From Limnochordaceae bacterium (GTDB taxonomy: Bacteria > Bacillota > Limnochordia > Limnochordales > DUMU01), in NCBI GenBank assembly GCA_014896305.1, contig JADBKQ010000007.1, positions 54,328 through 118,327 of the forward strand: a stretch of DNA of 64,000 bases, in the 5' to 3' direction. The notes beneath the pieces are model-generated. The model had not been told where the DNA came from, ran no database searches, and was given only the letters and a program-made list of their open reading frames with translations. The position numbers and the translations under genes are program-made. How positions within the stretch are numbered: position 1 is the first letter of the stretch; each line of letters opens with the position of its first letter. Positions 39,051 to 48,255 of the stretch are shown here, one piece after another.

Positions 39051-42000
39051 GAAAGGGCGATCGGGTGATGCTCTTGGAGATGGAGACGCTGTCGGCACTG
39101 GGAGGGGGAGACGCATCTTCCCTCCCGCCGCTTGCGCCTGGCGCTGTCCCACCTGCCGGGCGTCGCACAGATCCGGAACGACCGGATCCGGACGCCCTGC
39201 TCTCCCGTCTGGCTGAAGAAGAGCCTGGGGGTCGCGGGCGGCTCACCATCTTCCTGGGTGCTGCGGCCGGCGTGGGCAAGACGTACGCCATGCTGGAGGC
39301 GGCCCATCAGCGCCTGAGTGAAGGCGCGGACGTGGTCGCCGGCTGGGTGGAGACCCACGGCCGGCCCGAGACAGAGGCTCTCTTGCGAGGCATTCCGGCG
39401 ATCCCGCCCCGGATCGTGCCCTACCGGGGCACCACCTTGAAGGAGATGGACCTCGACGCCCTCTTGGAGCGTCACCCTGCTCTCGCGCTCGTGGACGAGT
39501 TGGCCCATACCAACGCTCCGGGCTCCCGTCATGCTCGCCGTTACCAGGACGTTCAGGAGTTGTTGGCCGCTGGCATCTCCGTCTATACGACCTTAAACAT
39601 CCAGCACATCGAAAGCCTCAACGATGTCGTCGCCCAGATCACTGGGGTGGTCGTGCGGGAGACGGTGCCCGACGATATCCTGGACGAGGCGGACCAGATC
39701 GAGCTGGTGGACCTTCCGCCGGAAGAGCTGATCCAGCGCCTCAAAGAGGGCAAAGTCTACGTCCCCGAACAGGCGGAACAGGCGCTACGCCACTTTTTCC
39801 GCCCGGGCAATCTAAATGCTCTGCGTGAACTGGCCCTGCGCCGTACGGCGGCCCGGGTGGACCGGCAGCTCCAGGCCTACATGCACCGGCATGAGATTGC
39901 CGGTCCCTGGCCTGCCGGGGAACGGGTGCTGGTTTGTGTGGGCTCAGGCCCCCTTTCGGCCCAGCTGGTACGGACCGCCCGGCGGATGGCGGCTGCTTTG
40001 CAGGCGGAGTGGTTGGCCGTCTACGTAGAGAACCCGCAGGTCGAACTGAAAGAAGAAGACCGGGACCGCATCGCCAGCACCCTGCGCCTGGCGGAGGAGC
40101 TGGGGGCCGAGACCATCACTCTTCAGGGAGAGGACGTGGCCCAGGAGATCCTTCACCTGGCCCGGGTGCGCAACGTGACCCAGATTCTCATTGGAAAGCC
40201 GGAAAAGCCCCGCTGGAAGGAGCTGATCCACGGCTCGCCCGTAGACCGGATCATTCGGGAAAGCGGTCCGATCAGCGTTCACATCGTCAAGGGCGAAGGC
40301 TGGCCACGGGCGCCGGAGGCCAGACCAGGGGCAGCACCTACCGGCCTGGGGGCAGCCGGGAGGGTTGGCGGAACAGTGGCTGGGCCCGGCCTGTGCAGCG
40401 AGCAAAGGGACGTCCTGGGTGGTGGCCAGCCCTGGCGAGAAACACCGATCCCAGCGAGTAGCGCTGCTCGTTCACTGGGTTACGCCGCCGCTTCTCCGGC
40501 AGCTGCGGCCACAGAGGCGGACCGGCAGGTGGGAGGGCGGACGGGATCTGGACAGCCCCTGGTGTCCGGGCAGACTCGTAGGCTGGGCTGGCAACCCTGG
40601 CTAGCCTACCTGGCCGCTCTTGGCCTGGTGGGTGTCGTCACGGTCATCGGCCATCTGTTCCGGAGTAGCGCAGACCCGGCCAACCTCGCCTTGGCCTACC
40701 TTCTCCCGGTGATCTGGAGCGCTGTTCGCTGGGGTCGGGGGCCGGCCATTGCCGCCTCTGCCGCGGGGATGCTCGCATTCGACTTCTTCTTCATTGTTCC
40801 CTACCACCGCCTGGCGGTGGCTGAGACTCGCTACTTGTTCGGTCTGATGGTCTTTTTGGGTGTGGGGCTGTTGATCAGCACTCTGGCTTCCCGCCTGCGG
40901 CGGCAAGTGGCTGCTGCCCGTCGACGCGAAGAGCGCATGGCCTCGCTGTATGCGCTCAGCCGGGAGGTGGCGGCGCTCTCCGGCCTGGAACAGGTGGCGG
41001 CGGCGGTGGTCCGTCGTCTCTCGGAGGCGATCGACGGAGAGACGATCCTGATTCTGCCCGACGAGAGGGGCGAGCTGAGGGTCTATGCTCGCGCCGGCTC
41101 GGACGACAACGTGCCGGGCGAGGACCAACGGTATCAAGGGGATCAAGGGAGTCGAGAGGAAGACGTCCTTGGAGAGGACCGGTCACCCGCCCCGTTGGCC
41201 ACCCCCTTCGACGACAATGAACGTGCCGTCGCCACCTGGGTGTATCGGCATGGTGAGGCCGCCGGTCTGGATACGGAGACGCTCTCCGCCGCCGAGTTCC
41301 TCTACCTACCCATGAAGACCGCCCGCGGGGTGGTGGGGGTCCTGGGCGTAAGGCCGTACTCCGCCAGGAGAGCAGCCCGTAGCTCTGGCGTCGTCGGGGC
41401 TGGTACGGCCATGGGCTACTGGCCGCGGGGGAGGGCCGGACGGATGTTCATGCCGGACCAGCGCCGTTTGCTGGACGCCCTGGTGGACCTGGCGGCGGCG
41501 GCGGTGGAGCGGGTGCAATTGGCGGAGCAGGCACGCCAGGCGCAGGTGGTGGCGGAGTCAGACCGGCTGCGTGCCGCCCTGCTCAACTCGGTCTCCCATG
41601 GGCTGCGCACCCCGTTGGCCGCGGTGATCGGCGCAGTGACCACGCTCCTGGACGACGAAGGGCTTTACGACCAGGAGGCTCGCCATGAGCTGCTGGAGAC
41701 CATCCGTGAAGAATCGCTGCGGATGAACCGCCTGGTGGGCAATCTGCTGGACATGGCTCGCCTGGAGTCTGCTCCGCTCCATCTGAACCTGAGCGCGTGT
41801 GACATCGATGACGTGGTGGGTGCCGCAGCGGCTCGCCTGGCGGACGCGCTGCGCTCCCACCCCCTTCACGTGGAGTTGCCGGAGAACCTACCCCCGGTGC
41901 GGGCCGATTTCGTTCTCTTGGAACAAGTGCTGGTCAACATCCTGGATAACGCGGCCAAGTATACCCCGCCCGGCACGCCGGTCCGGGTCTATGGCTACGT

Positions 42001-42427
42001 GAGCACCGGCAGCCAGCCGGGGCCGTCCTGGAGCACACAGGACGTACGCCCAGGAAGAAGGGGGGGGCATGAGGTAGCCGGCGCCAAGGAGACGGGAGGG
42101 GCAGGGGGGATGGGAGGGGAAACGACGCCGCCAGGGCGTCCAGTCTCCTGGGTGGAGGTCCGGGTGGAAGACCGGGGACCCGGTATCCCCCCGGAGGACC
42201 TGGAGCGGATCTTCAACAAATTTTACCGGCTCAAACGTCCCGGCCAGGTGGTGGGCACGGGCCTGGGGCTATCCATCTGCAAAGCGATCATCGAAGCCCA
42301 CGGTGGGCGCATCTGGGCGGAGAACGTCCCCGAGGGGGGAACGGCCATCTGTTTTCGTCTGCCGGCTGCGGATGAGAGTGAGGGGGGCGCTCCCGCCGGT
42401 CGAACGGGGGGCAACTCAGCCCGATAG
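39047..42427 (+). CDS. kdpD: Sensor histidine kinase KdpD with low-complexity inserts
   Basis: 1126 residues against about 900 in E. coli. KdpD senses K+ limitation and phosphorylates KdpE. Order: KdpD N-terminal ATPase-like domain with Walker [10 protein letters not shown] (71-79) and '[20 protein letters not shown]'; a USP-like domain ('[20 protein letters not shown]' to '[20 protein letters not shown]'); an insert of roughly 95 residues (about 420-515); four DUF4118 helices; a GAF domain; HisKA with H851 in '[18 protein letters not shown]'; HATPase with '[20 protein letters not shown]', '[20 protein letters not shown]', '[18 protein letters not shown]'. A second insert of about 45 residues splits the ATPase domain between the N and G1 boxes. 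The GTG start overlaps kdpC (GTGA). Confidence 0.96.
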   Translation: MRKGDRVMLLEMETLSALGGGDASSLPPLAPGAVPPAGRRTDPERPDPDALLSRLAEEEPGGRGRLTIFLGAAAGVGKTYAMLEAAHQRLSEGADVVAGWVETHGRPETEALLRGIPAIPPRIVPYRGTTLKEMDLDALLERHPALALVDELAHTNAPGSRHARRYQDVQELLAAGISVYTTLNIQHIESLNDVVAQITGVVVRETVPDDILDEADQIELVDLPPEELIQRLKEGKVYVPEQAEQALRHFFRPGNLNALRELALRRTAARVDRQLQAYMHRHEIAGPWPAGERVLVCVGSGPLSAQLVRTARRMAAALQAEWLAVYVENPQVELKEEDRDRIASTLRLAEELGAETITLQGEDVAQEILHLARVRNVTQILIGKPEKPRWKELIHGSPVDRIIRESGPISVHIVKGEGWPRAPEARPGAAPTGLGAAGRVGGTVAGPGLCSEQRDVLGGGQPWRETPIPASSAARSLGYAAASPAAAATEADRQVGGRTGSGQPLVSGQTRRLGWQPWLAYLAALGLVGVVTVIGHLFRSSADPANLALAYLLPVIWSAVRWGRGPAIAASAAGMLAFDFFFIVPYHRLAVAETRYLFGLMVFLGVGLLISTLASRLRRQVAAARRREERMASLYALSREVAALSGLEQVAAAVVRRLSEAIDGETILILPDERGELRVYARAGSDDNVPGEDQRYQGDQGSREEDVLGEDRSPAPLATPFDDNERAVATWVYRHGEAAGLDTETLSAAEFLYLPMKTARGVVGVLGVRPYSARRAARSSGVVGAGTAMGYWPRGRAGRMFMPDQRRLLDALVDLAAAAVERVQLAEQARQAQVVAESDRLRAALLNSVSHGLRTPLAAVIGAVTTLLDDEGLYDQEARHELLETIREESLRMNRLVGNLLDMARLESAPLHLNLSACDIDDVVGAAAARLADALRSHPLHVELPENLPPVRADFVLLEQVLVNILDNAAKYTPPGTPVRVYGYVSTGSQPGPSWSTQDVRPGRRGGHEVAGAKETGGAGGMGGETTPPGRPVSWVEVRVEDRGPGIPPEDLERIFNKFYRLKRPGQVVGTGLGLSICKAIIEAHGGRIWAENVPEGGTAICFRLPAADESEGGAPAGRTGGNSAR

Positions 42428-42539
42428 CCGCTCTGGCTCCTCGAGGGCCAGGCGCAGCTCAGCGCCGGTTGGCCGGCATGCCAGCCGTTTGGGTAGCCTT
42501 TTCAATCTGCACTGGAAGCGCTCTAGGCAGCGCCTGCAG

Positions 42540-42545
42540 TATACT
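42540..42545 (+). promoter_or_regulatory. Possible separate promoter for kdpE
   Basis: TATACT in the 135-base gap between kdpD and kdpE, 18 bases before the kdpE start; no -35 found. AGCGCT/AGCGCC repeats lie just upstream. kdpD and kdpE normally overlap or touch, so a gap is itself unusual. Confidence 0.3.
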
Positions 42546-42562
42546 CAAGTTGGGGAGGCATC

Positions 42563-43291
42563 ATGGGGCCTATGGCTGGCCAAGACGCAGCGGATCGCGG
42601 CCGCACAGCCCGGATTCTCGTAGCCGAAGACGAACGGCAAATCCGACGTTTCCTGCGGGTGGCTCTCACGGCCCGAGGCTACGAAATGCTGGAGGCCGTC
42701 AGTGGCCAAGACGCGCTCGATCAGTTGCCAGTCCTCCATCCCGACCTAGTTATCCTGGACCTTAACCTGCCGGATATGGATGGTCTGGATGTGGTCCGGC
42801 GTTTGCGCGACTGGTCAAACATCCCCATCATCATTCTATCTGTGCGTGAACACGAAGAGGACAAAATCGCCGCCCTGGATGCCGGTGCGGATGACTATGT
42901 GACCAAGCCTTTCAGCATGGGCGAACTCTTGGCCCGCATCCGGGTGGCTTTGCGCCACGCCGCCCGCAGCGAAGACGAGCCCGTCATCAGCCTGGGCAAC
43001 CTGCAGATCGACCTGGCCCGTCGCCGTGTCACGATCTCCGGCCGTGAAGTCAAGCTCACCCCAACGGAGTATGACATCCTCAAAGTGCTGGCCGCGCACC
43101 TGGACCGGGTGGTCACCCATGGTCAGCTTCTGCGGGCCGTCTGGGGGCCGGGATATCAGCAGGAGACCCATTACCTGCGGGTATACATTGGCCAGCTGCG
43201 GCGCAAGATCGAGGATGATCCTTCCCAGCCCCGCTATCTTCTCACCGAGCCAGGCGTCGGCTATCGTCTGGTCTCGCCTGCTTCCGGGTGA
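42563..43291 (+). CDS. kdpE: Response regulator KdpE (OmpR/PhoB family)
   Basis: 242 residues. The receiver domain (15-130) has the acidic pair in 'VAEDERQIRRFL', the phosphorylated D66 in 'LVILDLNLPDMDGL', and K in 'DDYVTKPFSMGELLARI'. The winged-helix output domain (140-238) has 'VKLTPTEYDILKVLAAHLDR', 'VVTHGQLLRAVWGPGYQQET' and 'YLRVYIGQLRRKIEDDPSQP', ending 'YLLTEPGVGYRLV', all characteristic of KdpE. It would activate kdpFABC. GGGGAGG precedes the ATG. Confidence 0.96.
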   Translation: MGPMAGQDAADRGRTARILVAEDERQIRRFLRVALTARGYEMLEAVSGQDALDQLPVLHPDLVILDLNLPDMDGLDVVRRLRDWSNIPIIILSVREHEEDKIAALDAGADDYVTKPFSMGELLARIRVALRHAARSEDEPVISLGNLQIDLARRRVTISGREVKLTPTEYDILKVLAAHLDRVVTHGQLLRAVWGPGYQQETHYLRVYIGQLRRKIEDDPSQPRYLLTEPGVGYRLVSPASG

Positions 43292-43586
43292 ACCCACGGG
43301 TACAGACGCGAGCGGAGCACCAGAGTCCACACCCACCAGGGCTCGTCCGCCGGGATACCTGGTCATACGCCTGCTGCCGCCGTGCGCCGCCGTCGTTTTT
43401 CAAGCGCTCTCCCCAAGGGGACGTCCACTGGGCGGATCGATTTGCCAGACCAGCCCGTGAAATGGACACACCTTCGCCATAAACCGGTCACGCGGTGGAC
43501 ATACGCGGGTGCTAGTCTCATACCAAGGCGCGAGTAGCAGGAGCGACACCAGATCTTCTTCACTTAGCCAAAGGAGTGATCGGTCC
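43292..43586. other. Intergenic region between kdpE and the efflux operon
   Basis: About 295 bases. A GC-rich stretch followed by TTTTT (43395-43399) may end the kdp transcript, though no good stem is visible, and CTCCCC/GGGGA pairs follow. No promoter for the tolC genes could be identified with confidence. Confidence 0.5.
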
Positions 43587-44744
43587 ATGTCTGACAGGCA
43601 AAAGCAACAGAGAAGCCTTCGCGCAAGCACCCGGGTGTGGGTGGCAGGAGTGCTGCTCGTGTTCGGGGTCGGGGCTTACGTGGCTGCGGTGGCCAGGCCG
43701 GCCGGGGCCGCCCAAACCACGCAGGCCAGCCCATTGTCCTTGCCACAGGTGATCGACCTGGCGCTGACCAATAGCCTCGACATGAAGATTGCCAATGTCA
43801 CGTTGGATAATGCAAAGGTTACCTACGAAAAGGCCAAAGCGAATGCGTTGGCTTCCGGAACCCCCTATGACCAGCAGTCCGCAGAATCCAACTGGCAGGC
43901 GGCCCAGCGGTCGTTTCGCACCAGCCAGGGAACGGTGACCATCAATGCTGCGAACCAGTACCTGTCCCTCATCACGTCCCAGCTCAACCTGAAGGTTGCC
44001 CAGGCGCAGCGGGATGCTGCCGAGCAGGCCTATAAGCTAGCTCAGGCCAGGCAGGCGGCAAAAACAGCCGGCCCCTTCGATGTACTCAATGCCGAGGCCA
44101 GCCTCCGTTCGGCTGAAGCCAATCTGGCGAAGCTCAACGATAGCTATGCAGAGGCCGTAGCGGCTTTGCAACAGTTGTTGGGCGTAAACAATCTCCAAAT
44201 CCCGGAGACCTATCCTGTCATCAAGCTTCCCGCCTTGCCCAAGCTCGAGGACGCTATAGCCACCGCCCAGCAAAACAGTGAAACGGTAGCTTCCCGGCGG
44301 CGGTCCCTGGACCTTGCTCAGCTTCAGCATCAGCAAGACCTCCTCGAGGATCTGGCGCCCCTGGATCGGCAGGCTTCGGAGAATAACCTCAACCTTGCTC
44401 AACTCAACTACGACAAAGCTCTGGCGGATATCGCCGCTTCCGTCACCTCGGCTTATCACGCCCTCGTCCAGTCGCAAAACAGCCTGCAACTTGCCCAACA
44501 AAACTACGAGATCGAGCAGCAGAAGTATGCCATTACCCAGCAACAGGCAAAAGCTGGAATCAAGACGCAGTCAGACCTGAACACTGCCCAGACCACACTC
44601 TGGCAGCGCCAGGCGGACGTACAGTCGGCCACCACTTCGTACCTGGTAAACTGGCTGAAGTTCCAACAAACGATCGGGATGGACCAAGATCTGGCAGGGA
44701 TGCTCAAAGGGGTTGTGAGCAATGCAGCAGCCGGCAGCAAGTAG
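43587..44744 (+). CDS. TolC family outer membrane efflux protein (first copy)
   Basis: 385 residues from ATG 43587 (AAAGGAGTG nine bases upstream). A signal peptide (about 1-44, ending RPAGAA) without lipobox cysteine is followed by two OEP-type repeats of long coiled-coil helices: 'LPQVIDLALTNSLDMKIANV', 'INAANQYLSLITSQLNLKVA', 'GPFDVLNAEASLRSAEANLA' and, in the second half, 'AYHALVQSQNSLQLAQQNYE'. Such proteins form trimeric channels through an outer membrane and tunnel to an inner-membrane pump. At 385 residues it is at the short end for the family, and the beta-barrel strands are hard to recognise. The next gene overlaps it by 23 bases. Confidence 0.85.
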   Translation: MSDRQKQQRSLRASTRVWVAGVLLVFGVGAYVAAVARPAGAAQTTQASPLSLPQVIDLALTNSLDMKIANVTLDNAKVTYEKAKANALASGTPYDQQSAESNWQAAQRSFRTSQGTVTINAANQYLSLITSQLNLKVAQAQRDAAEQAYKLAQARQAAKTAGPFDVLNAEASLRSAEANLAKLNDSYAEAVAALQQLLGVNNLQIPETYPVIKLPALPKLEDAIATAQQNSETVASRRRSLDLAQLQHQQDLLEDLAPLDRQASENNLNLAQLNYDKALADIAASVTSAYHALVQSQNSLQLAQQNYEIEQQKYAITQQQAKAGIKTQSDLNTAQTTLWQRQADVQSATTSYLVNWLKFQQTIGMDQDLAGMLKGVVSNAAAGSK

Positions 44745-46200
44745 TTCGGCAGGTGAGCATAACTGGCTCCGTTTGCTGATGGGCATGGTGTCGGCAGTTC
44801 TCACACTCATGGTGACGTTGTCGCCGATGGTGCGCGCTCAAACTGATTCAGCATCTCCTGCGGTTGGCCTGCCTGAACTCATCGAGTGGGCAGACACACG
44901 CAATCCTGACGTTATCAGTGCCCGGGCCGCAGTAGCCACGGCACAGCGAAAGTTGGAGCAGGCACGACGCGCATACTCGGGAACCCTCGCAGTCAACACT
45001 CAGCTGCCCTGGCAACCAGGGGACACCTTGAATCCGGCAGCGCAGCTGAGCGGGAATCTTGCTTTGCCTTGGGGTCTTTCTTTCAACGGAACGGTTTCAG
45101 CCGGCAAATCGTCGAAACCTTCCACCCAGGGCACCGCGGCGGCTCCCGGGGCCGATTCATCCAGGGTTGCCGGCTCCGTCAGCTTGAAGTTGAATGCCTG
45201 GGACTTCCTGGACTCGGTCCAGGGAAAGTCGAGTCAAACCGCCCAGTTGCTGCAGGCGGAAAGCGACCTGCAAAAAGCCGAACAGGCGTTGCAACAGGCT
45301 CGTACTCAGGCACGCCTGAAGGTGGTGCAACTGTACTGGGAGATTCAGATCCTGCAAGAGCAGATCGGGGTCGAGCAACAAAACCTGGACCAGCTGCGCA
45401 CGACGGAGGACCGTGTCCGCAAACAGATGGAGAGCGGCCAGGCAACGACCAGCGATCTCATCAAGGCGCAGCTTGACCGCTTCCAGGCGGAAAACCAGAT
45501 ACAGGCCGACCAGCAAACCCTGCAGCAGGACATGGACTCTCTCGTTGAGGCGACGGGAGGCAAGGGGGAATACCAGCTCAAGGCGGGTCTTCTCCCCGAT
45601 ACATGGTCTGCCCCCAGCCTGCAACTGGACGACCTGGTCCAGCAAGCGCTGGCCAATAGCGCCTCCTTGAAGGCAGACAAGGCGGCGGTGAAGGTCGCCC
45701 AGATACAACTGGAAGAGGCTGAGCAGCAACGAATGCCGCAGATTAACCTGACGGCCGAGACGGATTTCGGCGGCGGGAAGTCGACGCAAGCGAGCGTGCT
45801 GGCCGAGGCAGATTGGACTCTTTGGGACGCGGGTCAGACCAGGGACAAGATCGAAGAGTTGCAGGCGGCTCTCGAGACGGCTCAGCAGAAGCTGTCACAA
45901 GATGAGTTGAGCCTGCGCCAATCCGTGCTGACAGCCTTCAACAAGGTTCAACAGGCAGAGCGCAACCTGCAGGTGGTCTCCCTCCAGCGTTCGCAGGCTG
46001 AGGAGACCGCTCGGCTCGTCGACCAGCAGGCGCAGTTGGGAGCCGTCACAGAGGCGAAGAGGCAGGAAGCCCAGCGCCAACTCCGCTTGGCTGAGCTCAA
46101 CCTGGCTTCGGCCCGGCATAACCTCTTCCTGGCTGTCGCGGCGCTGCAGAACCAGGTGGGGTTGCCGGTGGATTGGGCGATCGTGGGGGTGAAGCCATGA
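44722..46200 (+). CDS. TolC family outer membrane efflux protein (second copy)
   Basis: 492 residues. A signal peptide ends near SPMVRA; no lipobox. Then come two OEP domains: 'GLPELIEWADTRNPDVISAR' at the start, 'QARLKVVQLYWEIQILQEQI', 'SGQATTSDLIKAQLDRFQAE' and 'AQLGAVTEAKRQEAQRQLRL' in the coiled coils, and 'LFLAVAALQNQVGLP' at the end. 'WDFLDSVQGKSS' and 'LTAETDFGGGKSTQASVLAE' may be barrel strands. AAAGGGG lies about 10 bases before the ATG. It is not a simple duplicate of the first copy, so a heteromeric or dual-channel arrangement is possible. The stop overlaps the adaptor start (ATGA). Confidence 0.88.
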   Translation: MQQPAASSSAGEHNWLRLLMGMVSAVLTLMVTLSPMVRAQTDSASPAVGLPELIEWADTRNPDVISARAAVATAQRKLEQARRAYSGTLAVNTQLPWQPGDTLNPAAQLSGNLALPWGLSFNGTVSAGKSSKPSTQGTAAAPGADSSRVAGSVSLKLNAWDFLDSVQGKSSQTAQLLQAESDLQKAEQALQQARTQARLKVVQLYWEIQILQEQIGVEQQNLDQLRTTEDRVRKQMESGQATTSDLIKAQLDRFQAENQIQADQQTLQQDMDSLVEATGGKGEYQLKAGLLPDTWSAPSLQLDDLVQQALANSASLKADKAAVKVAQIQLEEAEQQRMPQINLTAETDFGGGKSTQASVLAEADWTLWDAGQTRDKIEELQAALETAQQKLSQDELSLRQSVLTAFNKVQQAERNLQVVSLQRSQAEETARLVDQQAQLGAVTEAKRQEAQRQLRLAELNLASARHNLFLAVAALQNQVGLPVDWAIVGVKP

Positions 46201-47549
46201 GGCGTAAGCTATGGAAATGGGTCATTGCTGCCGTCGTGCTGGTGGCAGCAGTGGTGGCGGGCTGGCAGATTTGGCTGGCCCGTAGCTCCGGGGATACTGC
46301 CAACCGCTCTGCCCGCAGCCGGGCGGCGATGGCCCCTTCGGTCATCCGGGTCACTCGAGGAGACATACGGAATGTGGTTCAAGCTTCCGGATATCTAAAA
46401 CCGGTGACGCAGCAGTCGCTCTCCTTCTCCACCTCGGGCCAGGTAGAAGAGGTGTTGGTGCAAGCCGGCGACCGGGTCAAGAAGGGACAAGTGCTGGCTC
46501 GCATTAGCAACTCGCAGGCCGATCTATCGCTGCTGCAGGCACGGAACGCGTATGAGCTTTCTCGGCTGCAGGATCCACCAGCGACCGTCCAGGAGAAAAA
46601 GATGCAGTTGGATGCAGCGCAAGAGACGGTGGACGGAATGACGCTACGTGCCCCGTTTGATGGGATCGTCAGTTCCGTGGACGTGGCCCAGGGCGATCAG
46701 TATCAGGTTAGCAAAGGGGCAGCAATAACAGTCTTTCAACCAGGACGGTACCAGATCGAGGCCAATGTGGGAGAAGCCGATATTGAAAAAGTCCAGGTAG
46801 GGCAGACCGCGGAAGTACAAATCACCGCCTACCCTGACCTATCATTGAAAGGCAAAGTCTCCCGCGTCGCGCTGATTGCCAGCAACAACAATGGTGTGGT
46901 GACCATTCCGGTCACAGTGGAAGTGACGAGCGACGATCCTCGGCTGCGGTCGGGGTTGGGCGCCGACGTGAACATTATCAGCAGTGAGGCACAGAATGTG
47001 GCCCGTGTACCGATCGAAGCGGTAGCTCCGGATTCCGAAGGACATTACTACGTGACCAAAGTGACAGCCGATGGCCAGCAGCAGGTCGTGCCGGTGCAGA
47101 TTGGTGCCACCGACGGCATCTGGGTTGAGATCAAGGCTGGGTTGGCGGAGGGGGACATGGTTGTCACCAACAACTTCGCCCTCTACCGCAACCTGATGGC
47201 CCAAGAGTCGGCCAACCAACAGTCGGGGCAACGACGCTACGGGTTCCCCGGTTTCTTCGGAGGACCCCCGGGCATGGAAGGGCCAGCGGCGTCCAGCCAG
47301 TCTGGGCGGCCTCAGCAGGGATCTCAGCCAGGGCGTCAGGGGTTAGAGCAAAACTCCCAGGCGCAGGGATTCCAGACGCAGCGGTTCCAAGCGCCAAACT
47401 CCCAGACGCAAGGATTCCAGACGCAACAGTTCCGACCGCAGGGGTCACAGGCGCAAGGCTCGCAGGCGATGTCGACCTTGCGAACGTTCCGATCGCTGGA
47501 ACGGATGACTCCCACAGGGGGTGGGTCTAATGCCGGAAGGGGCTTCTGA
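46197..47549 (+). CDS. MacA/HlyD-type periplasmic adaptor protein
   Basis: 450 residues from ATG 46197, which overlaps the preceding stop and has GGGGGTGAAG upstream. One membrane anchor, then a biotinyl-lipoyl half-motif (VVQASGYLKPVTQQSLSFST, 'GQVEEVLVQAGDRVKKGQVL'), a short helical hairpin, the second half-motif (LRAPFDGIVSSVDVAQGDQY), and the barrel and membrane-proximal domains ('EADIEKVQVGQTAEVQITAY', 'VPIEAVAPDSEGHYYV', 'GLAEGDMVVTNNFALYRN'). It should join the MacB pump to the TolC channel. The last 65 residues are Gln/Gly/Pro-rich with a 15-residue repeat. Confidence 0.92.
   Translation: MRRKLWKWVIAAVVLVAAVVAGWQIWLARSSGDTANRSARSRAAMAPSVIRVTRGDIRNVVQASGYLKPVTQQSLSFSTSGQVEEVLVQAGDRVKKGQVLARISNSQADLSLLQARNAYELSRLQDPPATVQEKKMQLDAAQETVDGMTLRAPFDGIVSSVDVAQGDQYQVSKGAAITVFQPGRYQIEANVGEADIEKVQVGQTAEVQITAYPDLSLKGKVSRVALIASNNNGVVTIPVTVEVTSDDPRLRSGLGADVNIISSEAQNVARVPIEAVAPDSEGHYYVTKVTADGQQQVVPVQIGATDGIWVEIKAGLAEGDMVVTNNFALYRNLMAQESANQQSGQRRYGFPGFFGGPPGMEGPAASSQSGRPQQGSQPGRQGLEQNSQAQGFQTQRFQAPNSQTQGFQTQQFRPQGSQAQGSQAMSTLRTFRSLERMTPTGGGSNAGRGF
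47355..47468 (+). repeat. In-frame 45-nt tandem repeat at the adaptor C-terminus
   Basis: Units start at 47355, 47400 and 47445 (the third incomplete), beginning TCCCAG or TCACAG. They encode SQAQGFQTQRFQAPN, SQTQGFQTQQFRPQG and SQAQGSQAM from residue 387. A shorter FQTQ sub-repeat is visible inside each unit. Confidence 0.85.
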
Positions 47550-48255
47550 GGGTGTTGCCACCCCCAAGGAGGTCATCCGTCTCGAAAAGATCTCCCGGCA
47601 GTACGTCGTGGGTGGCAACGTAGTGCAGGCGCTGGAGGAAGTAGACTTGGTCATCAAAGAAGGCGAGTTTCTCGCCATCATGGGACCATCCGGGTCGGGC
47701 AAGTCCACTCTCATGCACATCCTCGGTTGCCTCGACCGCCCCACCTCTGGACGCTATGTCCTGGACGGAGTGGACGTCGGCCGCCTGAATGACAACCAGC
47801 TGGCAGTGATCCGCAACCAGAAAGTGGGGTTCGTCTTTCAGCAGTTCAATCTGTTGCCTCGAGAGACGATCCTCGCCAATGTCGAGCTGCCGATGATGTA
47901 TGCGGGGGTTCCGCGCCGGGAACGCTCGGAAAGGGCGCGGCAACTACTCAAGGAGATAGGCTTGGAAAACAGGCTAGCTCACCGCCCCACGGAGTTGTCG
48001 GGGGGCCAGCGTCAAAGGGTGGCCATTGCCCGGGCGCTGGCCAACGCCCCCGCCCTCATTCTTGCGGACGAGCCTACCGGCAACCTCGATACAAACACCG
48101 GGGCCGAGATTCTCCGCATCCTCGAAGATCTGAACCGTCGCGGCCGAACCATCGTCCTGGTTACGCACGATCCCAATGTGGCCAGCCACGCTGGCCGCGT
48201 CATCCGGCTGGTCGACGGGCGGATCGTTGCCGACGAGGGGGGAGTGGCAGCATGA
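47530..48255 (+). CDS. MacB-type ABC transporter ATP-binding protein
   Basis: 241 residues from ATG 47530 (GGGGGTGGG seven bases upstream; GTG 47521 also possible), overlapping the end of the adaptor gene. Family motifs: 'VVGGNVVQALEEVDLVIKEG', Walker A '[20 protein letters not shown]', Q-loop 'GFVFQQFNLLPRETILANVE', signature 'LSGGQRQRVAIARALANAPA', Walker B 'LILADEPTGNLDTNTGAEIL' and H-loop 'VLVTHDPNVA'. This is the LolD/MacB/FtsE class that powers mechanotransmission across the envelope rather than solute uptake. The stop overlaps the permease ATG (ATGA). Confidence 0.95.
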   Translation: MPEGASEGVATPKEVIRLEKISRQYVVGGNVVQALEEVDLVIKEGEFLAIMGPSGSGKSTLMHILGCLDRPTSGRYVLDGVDVGRLNDNQLAVIRNQKVGFVFQQFNLLPRETILANVELPMMYAGVPRRERSERARQLLKEIGLENRLAHRPTELSGGQRQRVAIARALANAPALILADEPTGNLDTNTGAEILRILEDLNRRGRTIVLVTHDPNVASHAGRVIRLVDGRIVADEGGVAA